Positions 7,667 through 16,429 of a stretch of DNA of 64,000 nt are shown here, one piece after another. A model generated the notes under the pieces. The model was not told the origin of the DNA, ran no database searches, and saw only the letters and a program-made list of their open reading frames with translations. This stretch comes from Chitinophaga niabensis (GTDB taxonomy: Bacteria > Bacteroidota > Bacteroidia > Chitinophagales > Chitinophagaceae), in assembly GCA_017849435.1 (NCBI GenBank), contig JAFIGY010000002.1, positions 248,001-312,000 on the forward strand, given 5' to 3'. Made by a program: the position numbers and the translations under genes. Positions within the stretch are counted from its first letter, which is position 1; each line of letters opens with the position of its first letter.

Positions 7667-8446
7667 GCGCTTCAGATCGCCAACCGCCATCCAGCCCATC
7701 TTTCCGTCTGACAGCTGCACTTTGCAGAAATCGCTGGTAGCATCCAGTATCTTTACTTTCATCCCCTCCTTCGTTTCAAAAAGGTCTTTACTTCCGGCAT
7801 CGGGGGCGGATTTTACTTTCACGGTCTTGTTCATCACAATAGCGGCTCCGCTGTTATAGGCTTTGTTATGCATCCAGATGGCCATGCCGAAATATCCGAT
7901 GAAAAGCAGGGCAATAACGGTCATGCCCCAACGAAGCAATTGCTGTCCTTTGAACCGTGGTACAAAAAAATACCCGATAACGGCCGCTGCCAGCAACCAG
8001 AACAGCACAATACTGCCCATCGCCCATCCCGATGCATCGTGCAAATGCTGCCACTGAAGCCACCATCTTTCGAAGAACAGCAAAGGCAGGGATTCTATAT
8101 TATTCTGCACACGCTGGTTAGCCAGCGCGAGGTTTTGTTCAATGGCTTCGTCCCCGGGTTTAAGGTTCAGCGCTTTCTCAAAGCTGTACACGGCCATGCC
8201 GGTCTGATTGCTTTTATAGTAAGCATTCCCCGCATTAAAGTACAGGTCCGCCACCTGGTACCCGGAATCGATCAGCTGCTGGTACTTTGACGCCGCAGCC
8301 TCATATTGCTGCTGCTGGTACAGCCTGTTGCCTTCAGTGAAGAGCGGTGGTTCTTTTTGTGCCTGCGCCTGCAATGCAGCGCCCAGTAACAGGCACGCCA
8401 GGAGATAATGTAAGCGGATAACGGGTGAACGCATCATCATAATCAA
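7661..8446 (-). CDS. batE: BatE-like TPR and SH3 protein
   Basis: A 261-residue envelope protein. It has a signal peptide (about 1-29), TPR-type repeats (about 34-105, with FNAGNAYYKSNQTGMAVYSFEKAL), two membrane segments (about 130-160 and 168-190) and a C-terminal bacterial SH3 domain (about 200-261, with MGWMAVGDL). This order matches BatE of the Bacteroides aerotolerance (bat) cluster. It starts 6 bases after the batD stop, so the two are translated from one message. The first Met is followed by others (MIMMMR), and the exact start is uncertain by a few codons. Confidence 0.85.
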   Translation of the reverse strand: MIMMMRSPVIRLHYLLACLLLGAALQAQAQKEPPLFTEGNRLYQQQQYEAAASKYQQLIDSGYQVADLYFNAGNAYYKSNQTGMAVYSFEKALNLKPGDEAIEQNLALANQRVQNNIESLPLLFFERWWLQWQHLHDASGWAMGSIVLFWLLAAAVIGYFFVPRFKGQQLLRWGMTVIALLFIGYFGMAIWMHNKAYNSGAAIVMNKTVKVKSAPDAGSKDLFETKEGMKVKILDATSDFCKVQLSDGKMGWMAVGDLKRL

Positions 8447-8452
8447 TTATTT

Positions 8453-10417
8453 TCAGGCAGCCCTGCCTTTTAATTCATCTTCCAGTGCACTGATCACATG
8501 CACAGCTTCCTGATAAGCGCCCTGACGGTGCTCATTGCTGCCGGACGGTGCATAAAGGGCCATCTCGCATCTGTCCAGCAAATCAAACAGCTGATGCGTG
8601 GTATTGCTGCCATTCAGCTGCTGCGCATCGAGTTTTTCCCGAACCACATGCCTGCTCAACTCCGCCATGGGGATCTTCAGCTTATGGCTCAGGTACCCCC
8701 ATACCGCGCGGGATGTTTCTTCATAGAACGCTTTGTCTTTCCCCTCCCGCAGATAGCGGGCAGCAAGCTCCAGCCGTTTGAGCGCTACCTTGTTGGCATG
8801 TTTGTGCCGCAGCATGGCTACATTGCTCTGCCGGAACAGCTGCTGGTTGCGATACCAGGCCATGCCTGCGATGGCGAGCAGCGGCAGGAGGAGGAGCATC
8901 CAGTAAAGCGGTTTGCCGAAGAAAAAGGGACTGCGTTTGCTCCAGGATTGTCCGCTTGTGCGGATGCCCTGCAGGTCTGCTTTCCCGCCAAAATCCTGCT
9001 TCTCTTTCTTCGCCAGCTTACCCGCCAGTACATGCAGCGGGAAAGCTGCGGACTGGATGGTTTTATATGCGTTGGCAGCAGGATCAAAGTAGGAGAATTC
9101 CACCGGCGGCAATGCATGATCACCTTTCTCCTGCGGCATCAGCACATATTGAAACTGCCGTGAGCCGCTGAGCGGATTGCTGTTCTTTTCGATGTTATCG
9201 GAAACAGTAGGGTCATATTTCTCGAAAGCGGAAGGAATGTGAAGGGGCGGTGCGTTCAGGAGGTTCACATTTCCCTGTCCGGTGATGGTCACTTTGAGCG
9301 TAACCGCATCGTCTGTTGTCAATTCTTTTTTATCCACCGCAGCTGTCATATTGAACTTCCCTACCGCACCACTGAAGCTGGCAGGGCGGCCCGCAGCGGG
9401 TAAGAGTTTCACGTTGATCTTTACTACCGGGCTCTGTATCTTGTACGGCACTACTTCATATTCGGGAGCGCCGAAGGCGTCGTCGAAAAAGGAATCGTCA
9501 AAAGGACTGCCGCCGAACGCGTCTTTGAAAAAAGGATCGCTGAGGGGATCATTGGCGCCACCGGAGCGCTTCTTCCGGGTAAGGCTTACAAAGTGCACTT
9601 CGTTGTTCACTTCCGCGGGGTCCAGCTCCAGTTCTCCCGATTGCAGCGGGAACAGGAGCGTTTTGCGGATGATGAACACTTTATATGGTACGCCGTTCAC
9701 ATATTCCTCTGTAGCCTGCGGCGGATTGGGCAGTTCCATATCCTTTGCCGAGAACCCCTTGAACGCAGGCACTTTCGTAACGCTGGAATTCGTCGGCAGA
9801 CGGGTATAGAGTTTATACGTTGCCGTTAGTTGCTCTCCTTCATAAACGGTCGTCTTGTCCACCGCCACTTTCACGAACAGGTTCTTACGCAGTTTCTCTT
9901 TCACATCTTCCCCTTTCCGAACGATGCCCGGCTGCGACTCGAAGCGATCCGGCAATCCTCTCCGGGGCGGCTGTACCTGCTGCTGCTGTTGTTGTTGCGG
10001 TAACTGACTACCGGCCCCGCCTTTCACCACTTCTATGTTCACCGGATTACTTTTCACCAGCTTACCATCCACACGGGCGGTAGCACCGGGAAGCGTAAAA
10101 TTACCCACCGAAGTGGGCCGTAGTACATAACTGATGGCATAGTATGTGGTGCCTCTGCCATTCACATAAGAGCTTCCTTGTATCTGCTGCGGGCCCTGCA
10201 CTACCTCAAAGCCCTTGAATGCGGGCGGTGTGAACTGACTAAGGTTGACGGGATTCTCCAGCATAAACTGAACATGCACCATCTCATCCAGTGCAATGGT
10301 ATTGGTATTCACCGAAGTGGTAAAACGGAACTCCTGGGCCATGGCAATCCCCACTGCGCAACAAAGTATGAACAGCGTGAGAACGCACTTCCTTAAATTG
10401 GCGATATTGACCTTCAT
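8453..10417 (-). CDS. batD: BatD, aerotolerance-associated membrane protein
   Basis: A 654-residue protein of the BatD (oxygen tolerance) family. It has a signal peptide ending near GIAMAQ, a large periplasmic beta-rich region with repeated immunoglobulin-like units (FTTSVNTNTIALDEMVHVQF, KVAVDKTTVYEGEQLTATYK), one membrane segment (about 510-530) and a cytoplasmic C-terminal helical domain. A poly-glutamine run lies near residue 155. An upstream in-frame ATG at 10438 is rejected, because a TAAATTTG promoter element sits at 10433-10426, between it and the ATG at 10417. The usual partners MoxR, BatA and BatB are not next to it. Confidence 0.88.
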   Translation of the reverse strand: MKVNIANLRKCVLTLFILCCAVGIAMAQEFRFTTSVNTNTIALDEMVHVQFMLENPVNLSQFTPPAFKGFEVVQGPQQIQGSSYVNGRGTTYYAISYVLRPTSVGNFTLPGATARVDGKLVKSNPVNIEVVKGGAGSQLPQQQQQQQVQPPRRGLPDRFESQPGIVRKGEDVKEKLRKNLFVKVAVDKTTVYEGEQLTATYKLYTRLPTNSSVTKVPAFKGFSAKDMELPNPPQATEEYVNGVPYKVFIIRKTLLFPLQSGELELDPAEVNNEVHFVSLTRKKRSGGANDPLSDPFFKDAFGGSPFDDSFFDDAFGAPEYEVVPYKIQSPVVKINVKLLPAAGRPASFSGAVGKFNMTAAVDKKELTTDDAVTLKVTITGQGNVNLLNAPPLHIPSAFEKYDPTVSDNIEKNSNPLSGSRQFQYVLMPQEKGDHALPPVEFSYFDPAANAYKTIQSAAFPLHVLAGKLAKKEKQDFGGKADLQGIRTSGQSWSKRSPFFFGKPLYWMLLLLPLLAIAGMAWYRNQQLFRQSNVAMLRHKHANKVALKRLELAARYLREGKDKAFYEETSRAVWGYLSHKLKIPMAELSRHVVREKLDAQQLNGSNTTHQLFDLLDRCEMALYAPSGSNEHRQGAYQEAVHVISALEDELKGRAA

Positions 10418-10425
10418 CCTGGAAA

Positions 10426-10433
10426 CAAATTTA
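10426..10433 (-). promoter_or_regulatory. -7 promoter element for batD-batE
   Basis: The minus strand reads TAAATTTG, an exact TAnnTTTG match ending 8 bases before the ATG at 10417. It implies a very short leader and fixes the batD start downstream of the first in-frame Met. No clear -33 TTG is present. Confidence 0.5.
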
Positions 10434-10503
10434 ACCATTGCGCCGTGCGCCTTCCTTGGGATACGAGTTAAAAGTTAGTTAAAATCAGCCACGGGAAAGG
10501 GTT

Positions 10504-11211
10504 TCAACCGATGTCTCCCAATATCGGCCGCATCTGTATATCTTCCACCACCGCCTGTTTGCTGAGCTGATAGGCCGCCCAGATCATGGAAGCCACATCT
10601 TCCGGCTCCATCAGCCGGTCAGGCGGACCATCAAAGCCTTCCCAGGAGGCGGTCCACGTAGGGCCCGGACTCACCGACGTTACTTTTATGTTAAATGGTT
10701 TCATTTCTTCCCGCAGGTTCTTTGAAAATCCCAGCAGCGCAAACTTTGTAATGCTATAGGAGCCCCCGTTAGGATAGGCTTTGTGACTGGCGGTGGAGCA
10801 GAGGTTAAAGATATGTCCCTGTTTCGCCCGCTTCATGTCCGGCAGCAATAAGCGGGTAAGATGATAAGCGCTGTAAAGATTCACGGCCATCATCTTTTCC
10901 AGATGCCCTTCTTCTTCTTCATGCACCTTGCCCGGTGTGAAGATCCCTGCATTGTTCACGAGAATCGCCGGCGGTTCGCCAAATGTGTCGAGCACTTTTC
11001 TGCCGAAAGCCAGCACCGCTTCTTTCACGCTCATATCTGTTACTTCCGCCAACACCCTCACCCCTGCGCGCTTCGCCATCACATCCGCCTCCGCAGCCTT
11101 CAATGTTCCGGCATGACGCGCGCAAATAGCAATATCGAAACCCTCCGCCGCCAGCCTCTCCGCAACGGCCTTGCCGATCCCTTTGCTGGCGCCTGTAATA
11201 ACTGCATACAT
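10504..11211 (-). CDS. short-chain dehydrogenase/reductase
   Basis: A 235-residue SDR oxidoreductase. The NAD(P)-binding motif TGASKGIG is at residues 6-13, the NNAG motif near residue 88, and the catalytic Ser and Tyr-x-x-x-Lys in SYSITKFALLGFSKNL near residue 150. The C-terminus (DIQMRPILGDIG) resembles the FabG-like 3-ketoacyl reductase branch, but the substrate cannot be read from the sequence. It is transcribed divergently from the yjjG-like gene. The start is the ATG right before the cofactor motif, as usual. Confidence 0.88.
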   Translation of the reverse strand: MYAVITGASKGIGKAVAERLAAEGFDIAICARHAGTLKAAEADVMAKRAGVRVLAEVTDMSVKEAVLAFGRKVLDTFGEPPAILVNNAGIFTPGKVHEEEEGHLEKMMAVNLYSAYHLTRLLLPDMKRAKQGHIFNLCSTASHKAYPNGGSYSITKFALLGFSKNLREEMKPFNIKVTSVSPGPTWTASWEGFDGPPDRLMEPEDVASMIWAAYQLSKQAVVEDIQMRPILGDIG

Positions 11212-11262
11212 AATCGTACTGTGTTAAAACACTAAAATAAGCCGCCCCCGCGAAAAAACAAG

Positions 11263-11270
11263 TAACTTTG
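11263..11270 (+). promoter_or_regulatory. -7 promoter element for the YjjG-like gene
   Basis: TAACTTTG matches the TAnnTTTG consensus exactly and lies 31 bases before the ATG at 11302. A purine-rich ribosome-binding-like AGAGGA follows near 11290. No clear -33 TTG was found. Confidence 0.5.
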
Positions 11271-11301
11271 CAGACGCTACAGCCAACAAGAGGAACCATA
11301 T

Positions 11302-11997
11302 ATGCGGTATAAACATATTTTTTTCGACCTGGACCACACCCTGTGGGATTTTGAGACCAATGCCATCGCCACCCTGCGGGAATTGTACGAGGAACATGCG
11401 CTGGAAGAAAGAGGTATCCCTTCTTTCGAGGATTTCTATGCTTCTTATGCCGTGATCAACGACAAGCTCTGGGACCGCTTCCGCAAAGGATTCATCAACC
11501 GGAACGAATTACGTACCAAACGCTTCTCCCTTACATTCCTCGATTTCAAGATCGGGGACGAAAAGCTTACATCCAGCATGAGCGTGCGTTTCCTGGAAGT
11601 ATTGCCCACCAAAACAGCATTATTCCCGCACACCATCGAAGTGCTGGATTATCTGCGCGACAAAAACTACCCGATCCATCTCATCACCAATGGATTTGAG
11701 GAAACGCAACGCCTGAAAATGCAGCATTCCGGCATTCAGCATTATTTCACACATGTGATCACTTCGGAAACAGCCGGCATGCTCAAGCCGCATCGGGAAA
11801 TATTCGATTACGCGATGGGATTGGCCAATACCTCCGCCGCGGAAAGCATCATGATTGGAGATACACTGGATGTCGACATCCTGGGGGCGCAGCAGGCGGG
11901 GATGGACCAGGTGTATTTTGCGCCGGGAAATGTGGAAGATGGTGTTACGCCCACTTATACGATCAGGAGTTTGCAGGAGCTGAAGGAAATTCTATAA
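11302..11997 (+). CDS. YjjG-family noncanonical pyrimidine nucleotidase
   Basis: A 231-residue HAD-superfamily hydrolase. The catalytic motif is FFDLDHTLWD (residues 7-16), with the Asp nucleophile in DLD. Motif II is HLITNGFEETQ and motif IV is MIGDTLDVDILGAQQAG. The cap segment (FRKGFINRNELRTKRF) matches the YjjG group, which removes phosphate from noncanonical pyrimidine nucleotides. The gene is monocistronic with its own promoter element, and a 14-bp-stem terminator follows it. Confidence 0.88.
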   Translation: MRYKHIFFDLDHTLWDFETNAIATLRELYEEHALEERGIPSFEDFYASYAVINDKLWDRFRKGFINRNELRTKRFSLTFLDFKIGDEKLTSSMSVRFLEVLPTKTALFPHTIEVLDYLRDKNYPIHLITNGFEETQRLKMQHSGIQHYFTHVITSETAGMLKPHREIFDYAMGLANTSAAESIMIGDTLDVDILGAQQAGMDQVYFAPGNVEDGVTPTYTIRSLQELKEIL

Positions 11998-12020
11998 GAA
12001 AGACAGGTCATCCTGAATAA

Positions 12021-12051
12021 GAAGAGGCAGTTCAGCGTGAACTGCCTCTTC
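12021..12051. terminator. bidirectional terminator hairpin
   Basis: A perfect 14-bp stem (GAAGAGGCAGTTCA and its complement) around a GCG loop lies between two convergent genes, the YjjG-like gene on the plus strand and the Cys-rich protein gene on the minus strand. T-rich tails are weak on both sides, so termination is inferred mainly from the stem and position. Confidence 0.6.
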
Positions 12052-12074
12052 TGCTTTATATCCTGATAAGATAC

Positions 12075-12320
12075 TTATCCTTTTGTAGCCGGCTTTGCTT
12101 TTTCAGCAGTTTTGGCTGTTTTCACCGCACCTGCTTTTGAGGGCATGCAGCAGGATTTTCCCTTGGCGTTCTGCGCTGTTTTACAGCAGCTGGCACCGTC
12201 GCCCTTGTGGCAACTCTCCTCTTTCTGGGTTTTCTTCTTGTCCGCAGCGGCTTTCTCCTGCGCTACAACCGGGCCTGCAAGCAGCGCTACGGCGGCAAAT
12301 GCAAAAAATAATTTCTTCAT
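12075..12320 (-). CDS. small secreted cysteine- and lysine-rich protein
   Basis: An 81-residue protein with a good signal peptide (MKKLFFAFAAVALLAGPVVAQ). The mature part is about 60 residues, rich in Lys and Ala, with five cysteines in the pattern SCH...SCC...SCC. The paired cysteines suggest metal binding or disulfides, but no named family is recognised. The final third (VKTAKTAEKAKPATKG) looks disordered. It shares a terminator region with the convergent nucleotidase gene. I cannot assign a function. Confidence 0.75.
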   Translation of the reverse strand: MKKLFFAFAAVALLAGPVVAQEKAAADKKKTQKEESCHKGDGASCCKTAQNAKGKSCCMPSKAGAVKTAKTAEKAKPATKG

Positions 12321-12395
12321 AGCGTTGATAGTTTAATGTTCCGGAAATTAGAGAAAATAATTACATCAAATTGTTAAAAGTGACAAACGGGCGCT

Positions 12396-13052
12396 TTATC
12401 CCAGCTTTGCGATCACCGTTTGCCCGCCGCGTACCGTCTGTTCCAGCACCACATCCACTTTTGTTCCCACGGGCAAATAGATATCCACTCTGGAACCGAA
12501 CTTGATAAAGCCCATTTCTTCATTTTGCTTTACCTGCATGCCGGCCTTGAGATAATTCACGATCCTGCGGGCGAGGGCGCCTGCGATCTGGCGGATGAGT
12601 ATTTCCGAACGGCCATTGCCGATCACTACCGTGTGTCTTTCGTTCTCTGTGGAAGATTTAGGGTGCCATGCCACGAGGTATTTACCAGCGTGATACTGGC
12701 TCAGCTTCACTTCACCGCTGATAGGATTGCGGTTCACGTGCACATTGGCGGGACTCATAAAAATGGATACCTGCAGGCGTTTGTCCTTGAAGTATTCCGG
12801 TTCATAGGTTTCCTCTATCACCACCACCTTTCCGTCCGCCGGCGCGATCACCAGCTGCTCGTCCTGCTTCATCTGGCGGGCAGGGATGCGGAAAAAGGAA
12901 ACGATGAAAAGGAAAAAGATCAGGGAAATGCCGAAGATGGTCCAGCAAGCAGCCGGCGATGCATACAGCCAGTAGAATACCGCTGCATTCAGCAATGCCA
13001 GCACAATAAAGGTCAGGGTAATAGTTGCTGTTCCCTCACGATGGATAGTCAT
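12396..13052 (-). CDS. psd: phosphatidylserine decarboxylase
   Basis: A 218-residue phosphatidylserine decarboxylase of the short bacterial type. It makes phosphatidylethanolamine at the inner membrane. The N-terminal membrane hairpin covers about residues 10-52. The core includes VIAPADGKVVVIEE, SIFMSPANVHVNRNPISG and the self-cleavage region GFIKFGSRVDIYLP, where the Ser of GS becomes the pyruvoyl cofactor. It lies 77 bases downstream of cdsA on the same strand, so consecutive steps of phospholipid synthesis are encoded side by side. Length is normal for the short family. Confidence 0.93.
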   Translation of the reverse strand: MTIHREGTATITLTFIVLALLNAAVFYWLYASPAACWTIFGISLIFFLFIVSFFRIPARQMKQDEQLVIAPADGKVVVIEETYEPEYFKDKRLQVSIFMSPANVHVNRNPISGEVKLSQYHAGKYLVAWHPKSSTENERHTVVIGNGRSEILIRQIAGALARRIVNYLKAGMQVKQNEEMGFIKFGSRVDIYLPVGTKVDVVLEQTVRGGQTVIAKLG

Positions 13053-13129
13053 TGTTCTGTTTTATGATTAAAGATTCCGCCTTTTTTGGCGGTACGAAGG
13101 TATGAAGAAAATGCCTGTCTGATCCGACC

Positions 13130-14005
13130 CTACACAAAGATCATATAGATCCAGGCGAAAGGAGTGGCCACCAGCAGGGAGTCAAACCGGTCCAGGAAAC
13201 CACCGTGCCCGGGCATGATGCTGCCGGAATCTTTCACCCCGGCCATGCGTTTCAGGCGGGATTCCAACAGGTCGCCCGCTGTACCGAAAACGGCCGCAAC
13301 GAAAGCCAGGCCGATCCAGTGATACCAGGCCAGCCAGCGGTCGCCCCAGAAATACCCGAATATGCCGGCCGCAGCAATGGCCAGCACCATACCGCCTATC
13401 GTGCCTTCGATGGTTTTCTTGGGGGAAATGGAAGGGAAGAATGGCGTCCGGCCAATGAGGGAGCCTGTAATGTAGGCCATGGTATCATTGATCCAGATGA
13501 AAATGATCAGCAGGAGGGGAATAAAATATCCCGGGATATTGGAGGAATGCCATCCGGCAGCGTCCTTGTCCATATCCAGGCGAAGATCCGTCAGCAGCCC
13601 AAGGGGAACGGTCACGTACAACAATCCCACCAGGGAATATCCGATTGTTTTGAGCGAGAAGTTCCTGCTCAGGAGTATTTCGCCGAGCGGAAGAATCAGG
13701 ATAAAGAGGAAAGACATCACCCATCCGATCTCTCCGAGGGAGATTCCGTTCTGCGTTCCGAAATGAGATCCCGTAAAGGCCATCATGATCGCACAACCCG
13801 CCACCAGCACCCCATACCGGTGCCAGGGAGATACCTCGTTGTAGTCCGTATCTATCTGCTGCACCAACGCAAAATATTCCTTCAGGGCAAAGAAATTGAT
13901 CAGGAAGAACAGGAGAAAGAACGACAGTTCGTTCCACAAAATGCCTCCCAACATAATGGCTACAAAGAAAAGAGCAGTAATGGTACGCGTGATGAAGGTC
14001 TTCAT
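13130..14005 (-). CDS. cdsA: phosphatidate cytidylyltransferase
   Basis: A 291-residue integral membrane enzyme that makes CDP-diacylglycerol from phosphatidate and CTP. It has about eight hydrophobic segments. The C-terminal signature SRLKRMAGVKDSG followed by MPGHGGFLDRFDS (about 255-280) is the CdsA motif, including the conserved Asp residues. It sits between a DUF2007 gene upstream and psd downstream, within a four-gene minus-strand run beginning with a CPBP protease gene. Confidence 0.94.
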   Translation of the reverse strand: MKTFITRTITALFFVAIMLGGILWNELSFFLLFFLINFFALKEYFALVQQIDTDYNEVSPWHRYGVLVAGCAIMMAFTGSHFGTQNGISLGEIGWVMSFLFILILPLGEILLSRNFSLKTIGYSLVGLLYVTVPLGLLTDLRLDMDKDAAGWHSSNIPGYFIPLLLIIFIWINDTMAYITGSLIGRTPFFPSISPKKTIEGTIGGMVLAIAAAGIFGYFWGDRWLAWYHWIGLAFVAAVFGTAGDLLESRLKRMAGVKDSGSIMPGHGGFLDRFDSLLVATPFAWIYMIFV

Positions 14006-14036
14006 ACTTTGCTACAAAGTTGGATCGGGCGTAAAG

Positions 14037-14270
14037 CTAAGGATTGTTTTCCATCTTCTCCTCCCCACTGGCCGCAATCAGCGCTTTTGCCTTCTCCTCG
14101 TTGGACATATGCACGTATACTTCGTCCATGCCCGGTAACATGGCTCCAAAAGAGGAATCCTGGCGGTTTACGATCACCGCTTCTATCTCGTTCTCCTCCA
14201 GCATGCCCCTGATGATCTCAGATTCGTAGGCCAGATTGCTGGCAAATACTTTTACCCAGTCCTTTTCCAT
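14037..14270 (-). CDS. DUF2007-type small protein
   Basis: A 77-residue protein matching the DUF2007 pattern, a small ferredoxin-like fold often called putative signal-transducing protein: WVKVFASNLAYESEIIRGMLEENEIEAVIVNRQ, then the hydrophobic stretch EVYVHMSNEEKAKALI. Its role is unknown. It is encoded 3 bases after the CPBP protease stop and 31 bases before cdsA, so it belongs to the same transcript. The C-terminal tail (GEEKMENNP) looks disordered. Confidence 0.82.
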   Translation of the reverse strand: MEKDWVKVFASNLAYESEIIRGMLEENEIEAVIVNRQDSSFGAMLPGMDEVYVHMSNEEKAKALIAASGEEKMENNP

Positions 14271-14273
14271 AGT

Positions 14274-15236
14274 TCAGTCATTAAAGATTTTAAAAGGATC
14301 GTCTTCCTGCGTTTCCCGCGGAAGTGTTTCTGCCGGCAGTGCAAACGTCTGACCCGCTTGCCGGGCTTTTTTGTGCAGCTGCCACAGGAGCAGCCCTGCT
14401 ACCAGTGTGCTGACGATCGCCATATAGATGGGCACATGATCATCTTTGGTGGCATCATATGTGATCATCCTGGCGTTGTACAGATATACCAATACCACCT
14501 GCAGGCCATTGTTCAGAAAATGCCCGGCGATAGACAGCCAGAGATTCCCGGACACGAAGAAGATCGCGCCCAGCAGGAATCCCAGCAGAAGGCGGGGCAT
14601 GAATCCAAGGAATTGCAGGTGGATCGTGCTGAACAGAATGGCCGCGATCACAGTTGCCACCCAACCATTTTTCACGATCTGTGTTATTACCCTTTGCAAT
14701 GCACCACGGAAAAAGACTTCTTCAGCAATGGCCGGCACAAGGGCTAACAAGAAAAGATTAAAAATGAGCGTCCCTGATCCGCTGCCCTTTAACAGCGCTT
14801 TTGTTTGCTCCGCCGCCATGTCTTCCATTTCCCGCATACCCTTGCTCACGGGCCAGGTGGCATTCCATTCGGACATAGCCCCTACCAGTGGCAGGGCGCA
14901 AAGCATGATCAACAGCGCCAACAGCAGCTGGAACGGTTTTACCCCTCGCTGCAATCCCAGGTATATCATGGGTTTCCGGTATACCAGCCCGGTAAAGATC
15001 AGGGCCGGGAGCAGAAAACAGGTCACCGTATAGAGCAACTGACTGATCTTGATGGCGGTAAGGAAGCGGGGAACTTTAAAAAGACCAGGGTCCTGCATCT
15101 GGTCAATCGTATAGCCGCCACTGATAGTTGGGAAAAGAACGGCCGTCAATACAGCATACAGGATCAAAAACACGAACCAAAGCCCGAAAAGCGTAGCCAG
15201 CTGGATAAAAGGAGATTGTTTCTGAAGAGGAGCCAT
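14274..15236 (-). CDS. CPBP-family intramembrane metalloprotease
   Basis: A 320-residue membrane protein with about eight hydrophobic segments. The CPBP/Abi signature is present: EEVFFRGALQRV (the EExxxR motif), then a His in FSTIHLQFLGFMPRL and a later motif with GNLWLSIAGHFLNNG. The frame stays open upstream to 15509, but that region overlaps dusB and lacks family sequence, so I chose the ATG at 15236 (MAPLQKQSPF), just before the first membrane segment. It heads a minus-strand run with the DUF2007 gene, cdsA and psd, and is divergent from dusB. The substrate is unknown. Confidence 0.88.
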   Translation of the reverse strand: MAPLQKQSPFIQLATLFGLWFVFLILYAVLTAVLFPTISGGYTIDQMQDPGLFKVPRFLTAIKISQLLYTVTCFLLPALIFTGLVYRKPMIYLGLQRGVKPFQLLLALLIMLCALPLVGAMSEWNATWPVSKGMREMEDMAAEQTKALLKGSGSGTLIFNLFLLALVPAIAEEVFFRGALQRVITQIVKNGWVATVIAAILFSTIHLQFLGFMPRLLLGFLLGAIFFVSGNLWLSIAGHFLNNGLQVVLVYLYNARMITYDATKDDHVPIYMAIVSTLVAGLLLWQLHKKARQAGQTFALPAETLPRETQEDDPFKIFND

Positions 15237-15324
15237 AAGTATCGCTGTAGTATTTTTGCGTAAATTTACAGCCTGTTCGCCAGTTGTGCGATAAAATAAA
15301 ATATCGGCGGGTACGCCGGATAAT

Positions 15325-16395
15325 ATGGTGAAAATTGGAGATATAGAACTGGGGGCATTCCCCCTGTTGCTGGCGCCCATGGAAGATGTGAGCGATCCTC
15401 CCTTCCGTGCGGTTTGCAAGGCCAACGGGGCTGACCTCATGTATTCGGAGTTCATTTCTTCGGAGGGGCTTATCCGTGATGCTATCAAAAGCAGACAAAA
15501 GCTTGACATTTTCGATTATGAACGCCCGGTAGGCATCCAGATCTTCGGAGGAGATGAGGAACCTATGGCCATGGCCGCCCAGATCGTGGAAGTGGCTAAT
15601 CCTGATCTGCTGGATATCAATTTCGGATGCCCCGTCAAGAAAGTGACCTGCAAAGGCGCCGGCGCCGGGATACTGAAAGATATTCCTAAAATGGTGCGGC
15701 TCACCGAAGCCGTGGTAAAAGCCACCCGCCTCCCGGTGACCGTGAAAACACGCCTTGGTTGGGACGATGATACCAGGAATATTGAAGAGGTAGCAGAAAG
15801 GCTGCAGGACGTAGGCATCAAAGCGCTCACCATCCACGGTCGTACGCGAACGCAAATGTATAAGGGCAGTGCCGACTGGACGCTCATCGGCAAAGTGAAG
15901 AACAATCCCCGTATCCATATCCCCATCTTTGGCAATGGCGATATCTGCACACCGGAACAAACCCTTGCCGCCCGGGAAAAATACGGGATAGATGGTGTGA
16001 TGATCGGCAGAGCTGCCATCGGCTACCCCTGGATCTTTAACGAGATCAAACATTTTATGGCAACAGGCCGCCACCTGCCGCCGCCCACGGTGGAAGAACG
16101 GGTAAAGGTCTGCAAACAACACCTCCGGCATTCCATCAGCTGGAAAGGAGAAGTGGTGGGGATCCTGGAAATGCGCAGGCACTACACAAATTATTTGAAA
16201 GGTTTGCCGCATATCAAAGAATTCCGCTCACAATTAGTAACTTGCAATACAGCGTCAACCGTAGAAGAGGTCCTGGATGCCATAGCAATGCATTATAAAG
16301 ATCATATATTCGAAAGGACAGTGCCCCCAATGGCTGGTAATGAAGAAGCATCCATTCATCCAGAGATGGCAGTAGCGTGTGGTTTTCCGGATTAA
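15325..16395 (+). CDS. dusB: tRNA-dihydrouridine synthase DusB
   Basis: A 356-residue FMN enzyme reducing uridines in the tRNA D-loop. The barrel begins PLLLAPMEDVSDPPFRAVCK. The catalytic Cys is in DINFGCPVKKVTCKGAGAG. The substrate and FMN motifs LTIHGRTRTQMYKG and GNGDI are present, followed by MIGRAAIGYPWIFNEI. Family length is normal; the C-terminal 25 residues (about 332-356) look variable. Gene order (dusB next to a CPBP protease gene, divergent) is seen in several Bacteroidota, by recollection and not checked. Confidence 0.92.
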   Translation: MVKIGDIELGAFPLLLAPMEDVSDPPFRAVCKANGADLMYSEFISSEGLIRDAIKSRQKLDIFDYERPVGIQIFGGDEEPMAMAAQIVEVANPDLLDINFGCPVKKVTCKGAGAGILKDIPKMVRLTEAVVKATRLPVTVKTRLGWDDDTRNIEEVAERLQDVGIKALTIHGRTRTQMYKGSADWTLIGKVKNNPRIHIPIFGNGDICTPEQTLAAREKYGIDGVMIGRAAIGYPWIFNEIKHFMATGRHLPPPTVEERVKVCKQHLRHSISWKGEVVGILEMRRHYTNYLKGLPHIKEFRSQLVTCNTASTVEEVLDAIAMHYKDHIFERTVPPMAGNEEASIHPEMAVACGFPD

Positions 16396-16429
16396 TCCCA
16401 AATTGAATCACAAAAAAATTACTTTCACA

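Noticed and set aside
9980-10005. CAG/CTG-like run (poly-Gln in BatD) as a repeat element
   Set aside because: It is a short in-frame glutamine stretch within BatD with mixed codons, not a separate repeat.
13205-14212. 335-codon plus-strand frame
   Set aside because: Antisense to cdsA and the DUF2007 gene, which have clear family motifs.
15237-15509. upstream extension of the CPBP protease frame
   Set aside because: The 91 extra codons overlap dusB and do not look like the family; the family start is at 15236.
15103-16212. 369-codon minus-strand frame
   Set aside because: Antisense to dusB and the start of the CPBP protease gene.
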